Part shown: positions 34,474-44,457 of the stretch, piece by piece
How positions within the stretch are numbered: the first letter of the stretch is position 1
How the letters are laid out: each line of letters opens with the position of its first letter
Source of the DNA: Gigaspora rosea
Taxonomy: Eukaryota > Glomeromycota > Glomeromycetes > Diversisporales > Gigasporaceae
Direction: 5' to 3'
DNA length: 64,000 bases
NCBI GenBank assembly: GCA_003550325.1
Contig: QKWP01000362.1
Coordinates: 42,500-106,499 of the forward strand
Translations under genes and position numbers: made by a program
The notes under the pieces: model-generated
Told to the model about the DNA's origin: nothing
Databases searched by the model: none
The model's input: the letters and a program-made list of their open reading frames with translations, nothing else

Positions 34474-34710
34474 ATGGAAGTTCAAAACATAACCTCTACT
34501 GATGCAATAAATGTAACCTCTACTGATACAATAAACGTAACCTCCACTGACTCTGTGACTTCATCGCTCATATCGGTTTCCCCTGCTGCTGACAACACTA
34601 CCAACATCACAGGTTCAACAATAGTTCATTGCTGCACTAATTGGTACTACCGTAAGAGTGTGTATACAACACCTGGGTCTATTTTATTCTACAAATTTTT
34701 AAACCCTTAG
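34474..34710 (+). CDS. Small Ser/Thr-rich open frame, doubtful
   Basis: Seventy-eight codons starting with repeats on the theme INVTSTDT, then VHCCTNWYYRKSVY. Codon usage looks less random than the flanks, and the repeated TSTD words are unusual, but I recognise no family. It lies inside the composite retroposon, on the other strand. It could be a first exon of a transposase or chance. Confidence 0.2.
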   Translation: MEVQNITSTDAINVTSTDTINVTSTDSVTSSLISVSPAADNTTNITGSTIVHCCTNWYYRKSVYTTPGSILFYKFLNP

Positions 34711-35734
34711 TAGATATTATATCGTGACAAGTAAAACTTAAAATGCATACACATTTTGTATCTATAATAGAATTTGAAAAAAAAACACTTTATGAATAAA
34801 GATTCCATGGTTCACGCTTGGTCTAATATTTTTGATCTTATGTACACACTTTTACGGTAATTTATTTTGTGCATTAATTTTCAAGATTGTATAACTACTT
34901 TTAATCAGCCAATATATTAATCTATTTTAATCGAATTTATGAGCATACTACTTCTTAAGCAAAAAGAATACCTACTATCACCATGATAACAATATCTTTA
35001 TAATTTATTTTTTATTATTTTTTTATTTTTTATATTTTCTATATTTTTATTATATGAAATAAATATTAATATGTAATATATAATAAGATAATAAAATAAA
35101 AATTTGCTACTACCTGGCATAAGATATTTTTATATAATCTAAATCATCTATTTTTTATTACTTTATTTTATGCAACTAATTATTCAATTAAAAAAATAAA
35201 AATAAAACATTGTTTCATTATTAATTATTTAATTAAATAAATAATTTAATAAACTAATATCTTATTTTTTCTTGAAATCATTTATATATAATTAGAAATT
35301 GTTTTCGTTTCTGGTTTTAGCGCAACTACGTTGCACAGCTATCTTATTAGATGATACATTTGTTTTTGTAATGATACTTGATACAGGCCTGCGGGTAAGT
35401 TAATGGATACCCTTGGCTTACATGAGCTGGTCAAAGTATTCAGTTTAGAGATTTAGGGTAGGGTTAGGGCATGGAAGTTAAGAACCATTACACAGACAGG
35501 TAGAGTTAGGGTACAGATACCACCTGGCCCTACTCGTCTTATGTGGAGGTCTACCTACAGTTCTGTGCATAACATAGCGCTAGTGCTCCCCAGGATTTAT
35601 GTGCCCAGTTTTGTAACACAGCTTTAGAGCTTCCAATACGAGTTGGGGTGTAATCTGAGATACAGATTTGTAAATCCGGGCTCGGAGTTCAGGTTACCGT
35701 AATGCAGATTAATTTTTCCGAAATCGTTTCCAGT

Positions 35735-35813
35735 GGAATTCGAACTCTGTACTTTTTGTTACAACTACTTGGGGGGTGACAACAATCCAACTACACTATG
35801 TCACCACACCCCT
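35735..35813 (-). repeat. tRNA-like head of the retroposon
   Basis: Read on the minus strand: GGGGTGTGGTGACATAGTGT, an A-box-like TAGTGTAGTTGG and a B-box-like AGTTCGAATTCC about 45 bases later. These are the internal RNA polymerase III promoter elements of tRNA genes and tRNA-derived SINEs. It does not look like a working tRNA: acceptor and anticodon arms do not fold convincingly. Confidence 0.7.
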
Positions 35814-35829
35814 TGTAATTGTAATCTTT

Positions 35830-36235
35830 GTATTTCTTGTTTTAAATTATTAATAGAAAATATTTTATAATGATTATTATATAAATTTAAGCATATATGT
35901 TTTTATTTTAATTACTAAAAGGGTTTTATTTTTTAATGCACCTGCACCGCAGTGCACTCCTTGTATCACGTGATCAATGTGATTAATGCATGATACTTTT
36001 TTTCATGGATTTTAAAAAATGGTGTCGACGTATAATGGGACGTATGTACATAAGTAAGTATTACATTTTTCTTCATTTAATTTATTTACTAATGCAAAAT
36101 TATAATAATTACAGTGTTTTTTGATACTTGCATTGTTATTTATTTAAGTAATACGGTTTTAATAATTCTATCGAATATATAATACATACTTATACAACAC
36201 TACATGTATCAGTTTAAACTATTTTATCGGCTACG
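35830..36235. other. Gene-less spacer
   Basis: AT-rich sequence with no feature I can support. Confidence 0.35.
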
Positions 36236-36239
36236 CGTA

Positions 36240-37425
36240 AATATACAACACTTTGTTACTCAGCACAGCTTGTATTGCTTCGCTTACGCTCCGCAATACA
36301 AACATGGCTTGCTTCGCTCGCTGTAGTCACTTCACTTCAGCTATCGCCTCCACTTCGCTCCTTTTTCTAAATATTCAATACAATCACAACTAATCTACTC
36401 TAACTTACCCTAATCCTAGTCCCAGTCTAGCGACTCAACAAAATTTCACGACGAGAATACACCAGTTACAAAGTTAAAACGATGGTATCAACGATTAAAC
36501 GAAAATATTTACTATTCTGATTATGGCAACACCAATGATGAAAGTATTGTGTAATAGCACCAGAAAAGAAAAAAACGGTAGTAAAAGCAAAAAAAAATTG
36601 GAAACAACCCCAAAACAAAGAAAGGGTAAAAATACGAAACAAGTTTTATACTTTCCTGCAATTTACAAACCCGAAATAAACGACTCATACTCAAAATCAC
36701 AACGACCATATTCGTTTTTTTACATCCACCACAAAAACCAAATACTTATTACCAATGCGGAAAATAAGGCACCCAATATATTATGCAAACGACAATGCCA
36801 ACAACGAAGTATTCCGCCATACAAGTAACAACAAGGCCAATGACAGAAAAATGACCTAAAAAAAATTAAATATTATACAAAGTTCTGTACAAAAAACAAA
36901 TAACAAGACACAAAGAAAACATACGCCCCTAAGATATCAAACTTTAAGCACGTTACAAGCCAAGAAACTATACAGCACGAAATTCACGCCAGCATGAAAC
37001 AACAACTGCACCCAAAATTACGAAATCTTTTTCAACTACGACACCAACAACACAACTCACTGATTATGACAATAACGAACCAGTAATGCACCAAANGCGT
37101 TACAAGCCAAGAAACTATACAGCACGAAATTCACGCCAGCATGAAACAACAACTGCACCCAAAATTACGAAATCTTTTTCAACTATGACACCAACAACAC
37201 AACTCACTGATTATGACAATAACGAACCAGTAATGCACCAAAGCGACAGCTCCTGTAAACAGATGTAACAACGACAATCTAAAATTGGTACAGTATTAAA
37301 AAAAAATTAGTTAGTACAGTATAATGCGTTAGAGCAAAAAAAAAAGCAGTACAAAAAAAAAAAAACAGTGATTATTAATGATCACTGATTGTATATATAC
37401 CCCATGATCAAAGGTGCACCACGGT
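36240..37425. repeat. Repeat region related to 18010-19430
   Basis: Starts with CTTCGCTT/GCTCCGC-type words (36270-36365), continues CAACAA- and GACGA-rich and ends ATACCCCATGATCAAAGGTG, like the other copy. A 101-codon Lys-rich open frame (36523-36828) lies inside; I see no domain and treat it as chance. Contains the duplication at 36951-37242. Confidence 0.45.
36951..37242. repeat. 147-bp tandem duplication joined by an N
   Basis: The stretch from CGTTACAAGCCAAGAAACTA to GTAATGCACCAAA is present twice, nearly identical, and the only ambiguous base of the window (37096) sits at the junction. It may be an assembly joint and not a biological duplication. Confidence 0.85.
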
Positions 37426-38085
37426 TAGGGTAGGTGGCATGGGTGCATGGGCATGCCCCTAGGGCATGCCTTTAGACCGAAGGGCATGCACCTATCATGT
37501 GATTACAGGGAAGATTGTGTGAATATGATTGGTTGATATGAGAAACAAAATTAAAATATCGCTACTTAAGTTTATTTTTAATAATTAATTAAATATGCAT
37601 AAATTCATCTTGTAGTTTTATAAATTATTAAAACAAATATTTTATTAACTCGCATATTATTAGTTATATTTTTTATTGCAATAAAAAAGTTTACAAATCT
37701 TATTGTATTTATGGTTTTTATTTTACTATTTTGCAATCATGTTTAGCTTTATCTGATTTTGATAGCAATATTAGGTACATTATAGCGCAGGGTTGTTCCA
37801 CTTGGCTTTTTTCTTGCAAAGTTTGCTGTAGTTGTTGCATGATTAGTACCATGTTTCCACGTTCATAAATCTAATTTGGGACCATAATCCCTTTATTATA
37901 ATATTGTACTGCTATAATATAAAATAATCTTCAAAATACACATTGTCGAATCTGATAATTCAGAAGTTCGCAGTTGTCATGTGAGCTATGTGATACCGAT
38001 GAAACTTTTCGCAGAGATGCCCTAGCTTATTCGTATTATTACTATATGCCCACATGTAATGATTTATCCAGTTTCATCGTTATGC

Positions 38086-38204
38086 ATATGATCGTTATGC
38101 ATAATTTGTTATGCATAATTCGTTATGCATAAGATCGTTATGCATAATTCATTACGCATAAGATCATTATACATAATTCATTACGCATAAAATCATTATG
38201 CATC
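38086..38204. repeat. Subterminal repeats GTTATGCATAA of the hAT
   Basis: Six or more copies of an 18-20 bp unit (ATCGTTATGCATAATTCATT and variants) in tandem about 0.7 kb inside the left end. Such subterminal repeats are the usual binding sites of hAT transposases; the function here is inferred from position. Confidence 0.7.
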
Positions 38205-38461
38205 ACTTGAAAATAGTTTTTGATCGAATAGAATAAAAATCTAGACAAATATTAGTAAACACAAATTGTATAAAAACGCATGTAAAAAGACTTTTGTAGA
38301 GGCAAAATTCGAACGCCTCAAATTTTTATCTTAAATAAAAACAACTTATCTGAAATTCAGATTGCATTTTATTCACAACCTAAAAAATCGTTAAATAAAA
38401 GTTAATAATATCACGATGCAAGCCCCCTCTTAGGTTTTACTATGCCTCTTCTAACCCAAGG

Positions 38462-38967
38462 AGCAGCAGGAAGGGCGGGCAGACCAAAGTAAAAAAAAAT
38501 ATACACCCGGTTACGTACTCTTCCGCCTATTGGGCCTTAATATTATATATAAAAAATGATATATTTTTTGTTATCCTACTTGGTCTTAAAATCGGGCTAG
38601 AAAGTCTGCTCTTTAACGCCTTCTACTCATTAAGATCGCTAATTTGTTTTAACGTATTCTTCCATCTATTGGGCCTTAATATCATATATAAACAATGATA
38701 TATTTTTGTTATTCTACTTGGTTTTAATATCGGGCTAGAAAGTCTATATAATGGTGTTAATTTTTATTGCCTTAGCACATAATAATCTAATGAAAAAATG
38801 TCTGCCCGGTTAAAAAATTTTCACCTATTTTTTACTCCGAAAAAACAGGATAAAATTACGAGAAGACAGTGGCTCTCTCCCGAAGCCTATTAATATATTG
38901 GGTTACATAGTAACCACTAGCATGTTTTCTGCAAAGACCGAGTTCAGAGCTAGTCGGCTTGCTACAA
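38462..38967. repeat. Left terminal inverted repeat of the Polinton-like element
   Basis: Pairs with 51134-51672. Within it a segment of about 165 bp (CTATTGGGCCTTAATATNAT, ATATATTTTTGTTAT, GGGCTAGAAAGTCT) is present twice in tandem. The innermost part encodes the tail of the Cys/His-rich small ORF. Confidence 0.85.
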
Positions 38968-39080
38968 ACCTTGCAAGGAAAACGCTTTTTAGCTTTCCAA
39001 TGTTCATGGCACCCTTCAGGTCGACGGCAGGTACGCCTACAGATATTTTCAGACTTCCAGACCTGAGTAAATAGTTGCAA
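38856..39080 (-). CDS. Small Cys/His-rich ORF at the Polinton end
   Basis: Seventy-four codons. Cysteine and histidine pairs (CRRTCRRPEGCHEH, then CKVCSKP and LCRKHASGYY) suggest a small zinc-binding protein. Its last third lies inside the left terminal repeat and is therefore also present in the right one. Part of a broken virus-like element. Function unknown; an overlapping frame in the same strand is also open. Confidence 0.4.
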   Translation of the reverse strand: MQLFTQVWKSENICRRTCRRPEGCHEHWKAKKRFPCKVCSKPTSSELGLCRKHASGYYVTQYINRLRERATVFS

Positions 39081-39216
39081 AAATATTCACCACACTTTTT
39101 TGAGCCAGCTTGCTTGCAAAAATATTTGTCTACCATAGTAATAAGAAACAAATATTTTTATTTTAAACAAAAGTTTTTGCTATATTAATACAAATGACAT
39201 TCAATACTTATACAAA

Positions 39217-39576
39217 ATGGTCAACTATAAAGTTATCGAATCAGCATTAGTTGAGGTAATCAAAGTAGCATATAGTCAAGGCAAGAAAAAATATGACAAA
39301 ATGGGATTGACATATGTGGGTTATTTAAAAATAATGCGACGTAAAAGAGATCCAGATGATCATTGCAGATATGTAGCAAATCAACGAGCTCCAAATGAAG
39401 AAGCCTATAATAAAAAAATAGCGGATTTCAAAGACTGGTATAATGAAGAAGTGTATCAAAGTCTTGAAAAATTATATAAATTATATTTCTTATTTGCGAA
39501 CCAAGAAGAGGTTATACATAAAAGGTCTACAGAAGAAGTAAATGAAATACTTAAACTTCATGAATTAGAAATTTAA
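39217..39576 (+). CDS. 119-residue protein of unknown function (Polinton)
   Basis: Starts MVNYKVIESALVEVIKVAYS; mostly helical and charged (Lys, Glu, Tyr rich), without membrane segment or known motif. Lies between the Cys/His-rich ORF and the integrase, convergent with the integrase gene. Base composition is like the rest of the element. I do not recognise the family. Confidence 0.5.
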   Translation: MVNYKVIESALVEVIKVAYSQGKKKYDKMGLTYVGYLKIMRRKRDPDDHCRYVANQRAPNEEAYNKKIADFKDWYNEEVYQSLEKLYKLYFLFANQEEVIHKRSTEEVNEILKLHELEI

Positions 39577-39640
39577 TTTATAAAAGACGAGGAACACCAA
39601 CTTGAAGCATTCCACGAACATCTTTCATATCATAAAATTT

Positions 39641-40711
39641 TTAATTTGTAAGCACCCACTGGGGTGGTAATTCCGTGTCAGAAGGAATAACTTGGAGTTC
39701 TTCTCTAACAAAAGACCGCTTCGGTCTATTGCCATCATTATCTTTTAGCCAATATAATATAGGCTGATTTTTTTGTACCAAAGCTTCACGGATAAAATAA
39801 ATCTGAGGAGACCAATTCATATCAGTCGCTCGCATATGCCCACCTTCTAGCTCACCCGGTTCAAGTAAATATCTTACAAGAGAATTATAAGATAGCTTGG
39901 ATTCATCAAAGCCCATGGGCCCATTGCGTAACTTAGAAGATGCTGAAATAATCTGATTCATTTTTATGGCTTTTGCCGGAGCCATGCCAATTAATCTAGT
40001 TACCGAATTATTAAGGTTATCAATAATTATATAAAGATTTTTAACCCAAGCTCTCGATCTCTTAGATATAGGTAACAATAAATCAGAAGCATCCTGTAAC
40101 CGAAACAATTTTTCAGCTAAAGTACGATTAAATCTTTCAACAATACCTTGGCTTCTATGAGACGTGCCAACCTTAATTTTAACATTATATTTTTCCATTA
40201 ATTCTTTACAATCAGATTTAAATTCAGAACCGGGATCGACCATTAATAATTTAGGCCAAATAAGAGGGCACTTGGAATTACTATAAACTTTCTTAAAGGC
40301 CTTGGCCACAGAATAAGCTGACCTATCAGCTAAAGGAACCGCCCACTTAAATCGTGAAGCCACATCAACTATACATAAGCAATATTTATAAGTTATATTA
40401 TTAATTCGGTCATGGGGCATATAAAGAATATCTGCTTGATGGCATTCATTAGGAACTTGTATACTATTAAAAGAGGCTCTAGGAATAAATCTTGGCCGGG
40501 GTTTATGAATCTGATATAAAGCCTGTTTTTCAAGCCAATTACACACCTCATCTATAGAAAAATCGTATCTAGCTTTTAAAGAAGCTTCATACAATTTTTT
40601 CACAGTTCTTTGATATCCATTAGGATGGTAATAAATTTTACGCAAGGCAATAGATATATCTAGTTCACAAACATTTCCAGAATCTATTTGTATTATAGGA
40701 ATAGACAACAT
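39641..40711 (-). CDS. Retroviral-type DDE integrase of the Polinton
   Basis: 356 codons, open throughout. The catalytic core has the expected Asp-Asp-Glu: Asp94 (HQADILYM), Asp159 (LMVDPGSEF) and Glu192 (GIVERFNRTL). A helical N-terminal region (KKLYEASLKARYDFSIDEV, ending WLEKQALY) and a C-terminal beta-barrel-like tail (WLKDNDGNRPKRSFVREELQ) are as in Polinton integrases. These enzymes join the element's ends to target DNA and leave 5-6 bp duplications; the 5-bp CAAGG duplication here agrees. A near-palindrome (TGAGCAAGCCGGCTCA) lies directly before the ATG, and the gene is divergent from the Gag-like gene with about 120 bp between them. It is part of a fossil element. Confidence 0.85.
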   Translation of the reverse strand: MLSIPIIQIDSGNVCELDISIALRKIYYHPNGYQRTVKKLYEASLKARYDFSIDEVCNWLEKQALYQIHKPRPRFIPRASFNSIQVPNECHQADILYMPHDRINNITYKYCLCIVDVASRFKWAVPLADRSAYSVAKAFKKVYSNSKCPLIWPKLLMVDPGSEFKSDCKELMEKYNVKIKVGTSHRSQGIVERFNRTLAEKLFRLQDASDLLLPISKRSRAWVKNLYIIIDNLNNSVTRLIGMAPAKAIKMNQIISASSKLRNGPMGFDESKLSYNSLVRYLLEPGELEGGHMRATDMNWSPQIYFIREALVQKNQPILYWLKDNDGNRPKRSFVREELQVIPSDTELPPQWVLTN

Positions 40712-40830
40712 TTTTGAGCCGGCTTGCTCAGTCCCTTGATCTATGATCTGTGGGACAAAATATATTTTTAAAAAAACAGATAACTATCTTTTTCTTTTTT
40801 TTCAAATTTATGAGAAAAAAAGGGAAAAAA
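40712..40830. promoter_or_regulatory. Divergent spacer between integrase and Gag-like genes
   Basis: About 120 bp separate the two ATGs. It holds TGAGCCGGCTTGCTCA next to the integrase start and a T-run/A-run near-palindrome (TTTTTTTTCAAATTTATGAG, then AAAAAAAG) next to the Gag-like start. A shared promoter region is the simplest reading; no experimental support. Confidence 0.4.
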
Positions 40831-43347
40831 ATGGGGGAAAGAATCGAGCAATTTAAAGGTGCCTTATTAGCTATACAAGATCGAGTCAGCAAATTTCAAC
40901 AGGATCTTATCTCAAAAGAGGATTATATTAATTACCTTGAAAAAGAAATCTTAATTCGTGATAAGGACCTAGATCCATTGCGATTAGAAATTTCTAATCT
41001 TAAAGAAAAGTTAGAAAAGGCACTCCAAAATTCTGAGAGCCAAGAAAAGTACATTGATTATATAGAAAAGCGGTTAGCAATTTTCCAGGATGAAATAGAC
41101 AAGCTTAATGAAAAAATTCTTGCTTTGTATAATAATATAGATATGGCGCAACCACCAGGATCACCCCGATCTCCCCGAACATTATCTCTACCTGAAAATC
41201 AAGCTAGGATTCAAAATAATAGGATTCAGCGAGAGATTACTAATATTAGACTGTATTTTCAAAGCCCAATTACAACAGCCCCGATATTAGATGATATTGC
41301 AGATTATCTTAGAATAATTTCTGAAGCCGGAGATAAGTTTGAAGAGTTGGTACGAGAAATATATCCACGGGCGAATACACGAGCAATCCATGCCGAAAAT
41401 CGAGTAGCGAATTTGCAGACCCAGCTAATAACTTTGCAAACCCAGTTAGCTGATTCTCAGACCCAGTTTGCTGATTCACAGACCCAGTTTGCCGATTCAC
41501 AAACCCAGTTAGCCACGCTTCAAAATGACTATGATCTTCTTCACCAGGCCTATGAGGCCCATAGAACACAGCATAATATATTTAAATCTCGAGAACTTAA
41601 TGGCCGAATCACAATCTGTACCCAAAAAAGGCGGATATCAGAATTGCTCCTAGAAAGCTTTGCATTAAGATTCAAAAATAGAAGAGCCTATCATCAACTA
41701 CAGAATTGTAAGACGGATGGAACAATTACCACGCATCTCTTAAATCTTACAACAAATCGATACAACAAGTGGAAAAATAGATGTAAGACTATACAAAATA
41801 AATGGGGTAAATGGAAAACACGGGCCCGAAATTCAGAACAATTAATTAATAATTTAAATCAACAAATTTTTACGCTACAGAATAACCCACCAAATATACA
41901 ACGAATAGGAATGGCAGGATACCCACCCCCAAATTTTAATGGCTATCCCGATGAGGATCCAGAAGAATTTATTGATTCTTTTCGCTCATATCTTGTGGCT
42001 GTAGGAATTAATGTATTAGCCGGACATGCCCATAGAGTTCGAGCGCATGGTCTTTTTGAAACATGCCTCAAAGGCGATGCTAAAGATTGGTATGAAAGAT
42101 CTCTTCGAAGAAAGAATTGGGAATTGAGAAATTTATTAGATAATACTGGCCAAGCCAATTTGGGTGCGACTCAGGGACGAACGGCGGCACAACTTGGAGC
42201 GAATTTAAGACATGGCGCTGTGGGCCAGGCTGGAAATATTGTTATTCCAGCTCATACAGTATTTGATGAAGACTGGTCTTTTGCCGATGGGCGCCCAACA
42301 GATCGATTACCCAATGCCCCAAATGCTAATGCCGGACAAACTATAGTAGCAGATGGAATTCGACTTGGCCAGGCAATATACTGGCTTAAAACTAACTATC
42401 CCACAGTCACTGCGGAAAAACAGCGAATGCTCTTTGGTTCAACGGTCCAAGGCAGTGATTCTGTGGGTCGATTTTATTCTAAGTTACGTAAACTTGCTAG
42501 GCTTGCAGGAATTGATGATCAACAAATTTGTTTACAATTTATTCGTGGCATTTCTCCTGACAATCAATTAGAAATTCGACGCATCGGAATTAATAGGCCC
42601 GTATCAGAATTGCTCACTGAGCTCGAAGAAATTGAAAGATATAAGACAGAGCAATTGTCTGGAGCTTATTTATATTCGGGTCCAGCATCATCGGATAAAT
42701 CTCATAGAAAAAACAATTATTCAAGCAATTTGGGTATGACCAAAACTGAAGTCGAAAACTTAATAAAATCTATGATGCCATCTATAGAATCTCAATCTAT
42801 TTCTTCTCAACCATCTCAACCCGACTATAGACCACAACCTCCAGGAACCTCTCAAATTATACAAGATACAAATAAGGGTAAATTTTTACAATGGCTTCTT
42901 GGAGAGATATCAGAATTTGTTCCTGTTCCCAAGCCCGATTTACCCCCAAAACCGGTAATAAAGAATGTTGAAGTTACAGATAATGATCCCGTAGAAGATA
43001 TGCGTAGGCAATTAGAAGACCTTAAAATCAATCAGACTAAAATGAATAAAGCTATAAAAAAGATTTCTAGCAAACCCAAATCTTCTCGTCGCAAGACAAA
43101 ATCAAAATCTAAGACCAAAAAAAAGAAATCATCCAAGCGTGTTAACGCCCATATAATTTCAGATGAATCATCTTCAGACTCTAGCGATAGCGAAAATAGT
43201 ACGACATCTAGTGAAAATGAACTTGAAACCAATACCTTGGCACGTTCATGGAATGAATCAGGATCGGATTCCTCTGGGACTAGTGAGTTTAGTAATTCAG
43301 AAAGTGATTCAGAAGAATACGAAGTCAATGCTATAAAAAAAAAATAA
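40831..43347 (+). CDS. Ty3/Gypsy-type Gag-like protein in the Polinton
   Basis: About 838 codons from the ATG that begins MGERIEQFKGALLAIQD; an in-frame ATG lies 21 bases earlier. Order: coiled coils (residues about 5-105); a linker with tandem FADSQTQ repeats (about 198-230); a Gag capsid-like core (about 360-610) with PPPNFNGYPDEDPEEFIDSF, then LFETCLKGDAKDWYE, then the second-half signature SVGRFYSKLRKLARLAGI and ICLQFIRGISPD; a basic lysine/serine tract; and an acidic Ser/Asp/Glu tail. The order FNG...WYE...LR.LA..AGI...F..GL is that of Ty3/Gypsy Gag. I see no CCHC zinc knuckle. The protease-like region follows directly on the same strand. No reverse transcriptase, RNase H or LTRs are visible around it, so it seems to be a constituent of the Polinton-like element. 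Role as a particle protein is inference. Confidence 0.8.
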   Translation: MGERIEQFKGALLAIQDRVSKFQQDLISKEDYINYLEKEILIRDKDLDPLRLEISNLKEKLEKALQNSESQEKYIDYIEKRLAIFQDEIDKLNEKILALYNNIDMAQPPGSPRSPRTLSLPENQARIQNNRIQREITNIRLYFQSPITTAPILDDIADYLRIISEAGDKFEELVREIYPRANTRAIHAENRVANLQTQLITLQTQLADSQTQFADSQTQFADSQTQLATLQNDYDLLHQAYEAHRTQHNIFKSRELNGRITICTQKRRISELLLESFALRFKNRRAYHQLQNCKTDGTITTHLLNLTTNRYNKWKNRCKTIQNKWGKWKTRARNSEQLINNLNQQIFTLQNNPPNIQRIGMAGYPPPNFNGYPDEDPEEFIDSFRSYLVAVGINVLAGHAHRVRAHGLFETCLKGDAKDWYERSLRRKNWELRNLLDNTGQANLGATQGRTAAQLGANLRHGAVGQAGNIVIPAHTVFDEDWSFADGRPTDRLPNAPNANAGQTIVADGIRLGQAIYWLKTNYPTVTAEKQRMLFGSTVQGSDSVGRFYSKLRKLARLAGIDDQQICLQFIRGISPDNQLEIRRIGINRPVSELLTELEEIERYKTEQLSGAYLYSGPASSDKSHRKNNYSSNLGMTKTEVENLIKSMMPSIESQSISSQPSQPDYRPQPPGTSQIIQDTNKGKFLQWLLGEISEFVPVPKPDLPPKPVIKNVEVTDNDPVEDMRRQLEDLKINQTKMNKAIKKISSKPKSSRRKTKSKSKTKKKKSSKRVNAHIISDESSSDSSDSENSTTSSENELETNTLARSWNESGSDSSGTSEFSNSESDSEEYEVNAIKKK

Positions 43348-43789
43348 CTTATTCTGATACCAAGAGATCAAAGAAGTGCAAAAGTGCCAGGCCAAAAACT
43401 TCTAGCAAAAAATCTAGTAACACTGCTTCTAATAAAAAGGGCGGTAAAGATATTAGGCTACTTAAAATTCCTACAGATAATATTAGCCTAAACGCATTTT
43501 TTGCTATTTTATGATCAATGGTTGATTCATTTACTCGTACACAGCCTAAAGAAGTTTCTATCAATAGTTACAATATGATTAATGCTGAATTCATTGCACT
43601 AAAAGATCCCGTTCTAAATCATTTTACTTCAAATTTCTCAGACAAGGAACGTGAAAAGTTCTGCTATGAGATTACTATGATATTCTTTCATATCTTGCAA
43701 CCAATATCAGATCTAATTCGAATTGCTTCAAAGCAAACAAATATACAACACCAAACAGCACCAGAGAGATAGCAATCAGAGACAGAAAT

Positions 43790-44353
43790 TTCATGGCCCA
43801 ACCCTATAGAAATTAATTTTATTCGTAAAATTATTCCCAATGATGTCGCTACTATATGTTGCAAGATTAGCTCGCCATTAGGAAAAATCGTACAAGTGCC
43901 TTCTGCTATGATAGATAGTGGGGCAAATTGCTCAGTTATCTTAAAAGGCCTTATAAAACTATTGGGAGCAGAAGTAGATAAAATAAGAAACCATCAGTTA
44001 AATAGCGTAATAATTCCTTAGAGTCTTCAGGCATATCTTATAACATTTCAGTTATGGTTGGTCAGGGAGAAAATAGTTGTACAATCTCTGAAGACTTTCC
44101 GGTTATGGATGATGATAAACCCTGGATATTATTGGGTACACCTTGGCTTGATCGAGCTGGATGGGAGCCCATTGTTAAGTATGAATTCAAGTTAATATAT
44201 AAAAATAAAGTAATTACTATACCTCTTTCAGTACATAAGTTCCACTCTTTTCTCATAAATTCAAAAAGAGAAAATTTGGTTAACATATCAATTCTGCCTA
44301 AGCCAGCCTCGACTTGTGTCGGGGAAGGTGGGTCAGAAAAAAAAAACATATGA
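43790..44353 (+). pseudogene. Retropepsin-like protease region (fossil)
   Basis: The active-site signature of retroviral aspartic proteases is visible (SAMIDSGANCSVI), and downstream the flap-distal signature WILLGTPWLDRAGW, as in Ty3/Gypsy proteases. It lies on the same strand directly after the Gag-like gene, the order used by LTR elements. Such enzymes cut Gag precursors. The region is broken. Before it, 43348-43790 is open in part but shows no domain. Confidence 0.65.
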
Positions 44354-44457
44354 GTTATGAAGAACTTGAAAAAATGTTATTTGATACTCTTAATGCTAAA
44401 GAGGTTCTCAATGAGGTATGTGAGAAGTTTTTATCATTCTATGATGAGCTGGATCTT

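Larger units (their letters stand above)
33224..35813 (-). mobile_element. Composite retroposon, tRNA-like head and poly(A) tail
   Basis: The exact 16-bp repeat TGTAATTGTAATCTTT flanks this 2.6-kb stretch (33208-33223, 35814-35829). On the minus strand it begins with a tRNA-like head (35735-35813) and ends in poly(A) at 33224. Near the tail is AATAAAG then ATGACCTCACC, comparable with AATAAAGGCAGGATTGACCG near the tail of the retroposon at 31779-32862, a hint of a shared LINE 3' signal. The G+C-richer part 33330-34010 has coding-like stretches on the minus strand but no identified domain. The middle includes a GGGTACCC-rich palindromic patch (33955-34140) and AT-rich DNA that could be later insertions. 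It could also be a SINE plus an unrelated insertion; the duplication argues for one event. Confidence 0.55.

Noticed and set aside
35735-35813. Functional tRNA gene
   Set aside because: A- and B-box-like motifs are present, but the cloverleaf does not close and the context is a retroposon; treated as a SINE-type head.
36523-36828. 101-codon Lys-rich frame
   Set aside because: Lies in a dispersed repeat; low complexity and no motif.
38086-38204. CRISPR-like array
   Set aside because: Repeats are contiguous variants of one 18-20 bp word without unique spacers, in a eukaryotic transposon; they are subterminal repeats.
40831-44353. A nested LTR retrotransposon supplying the Gag-like and protease signatures
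   Set aside because: No LTRs, reverse transcriptase or RNase H are seen on either side, and the gene fits into the gene order between integrase and the next Polinton ORFs. Kept as the main alternative to test.
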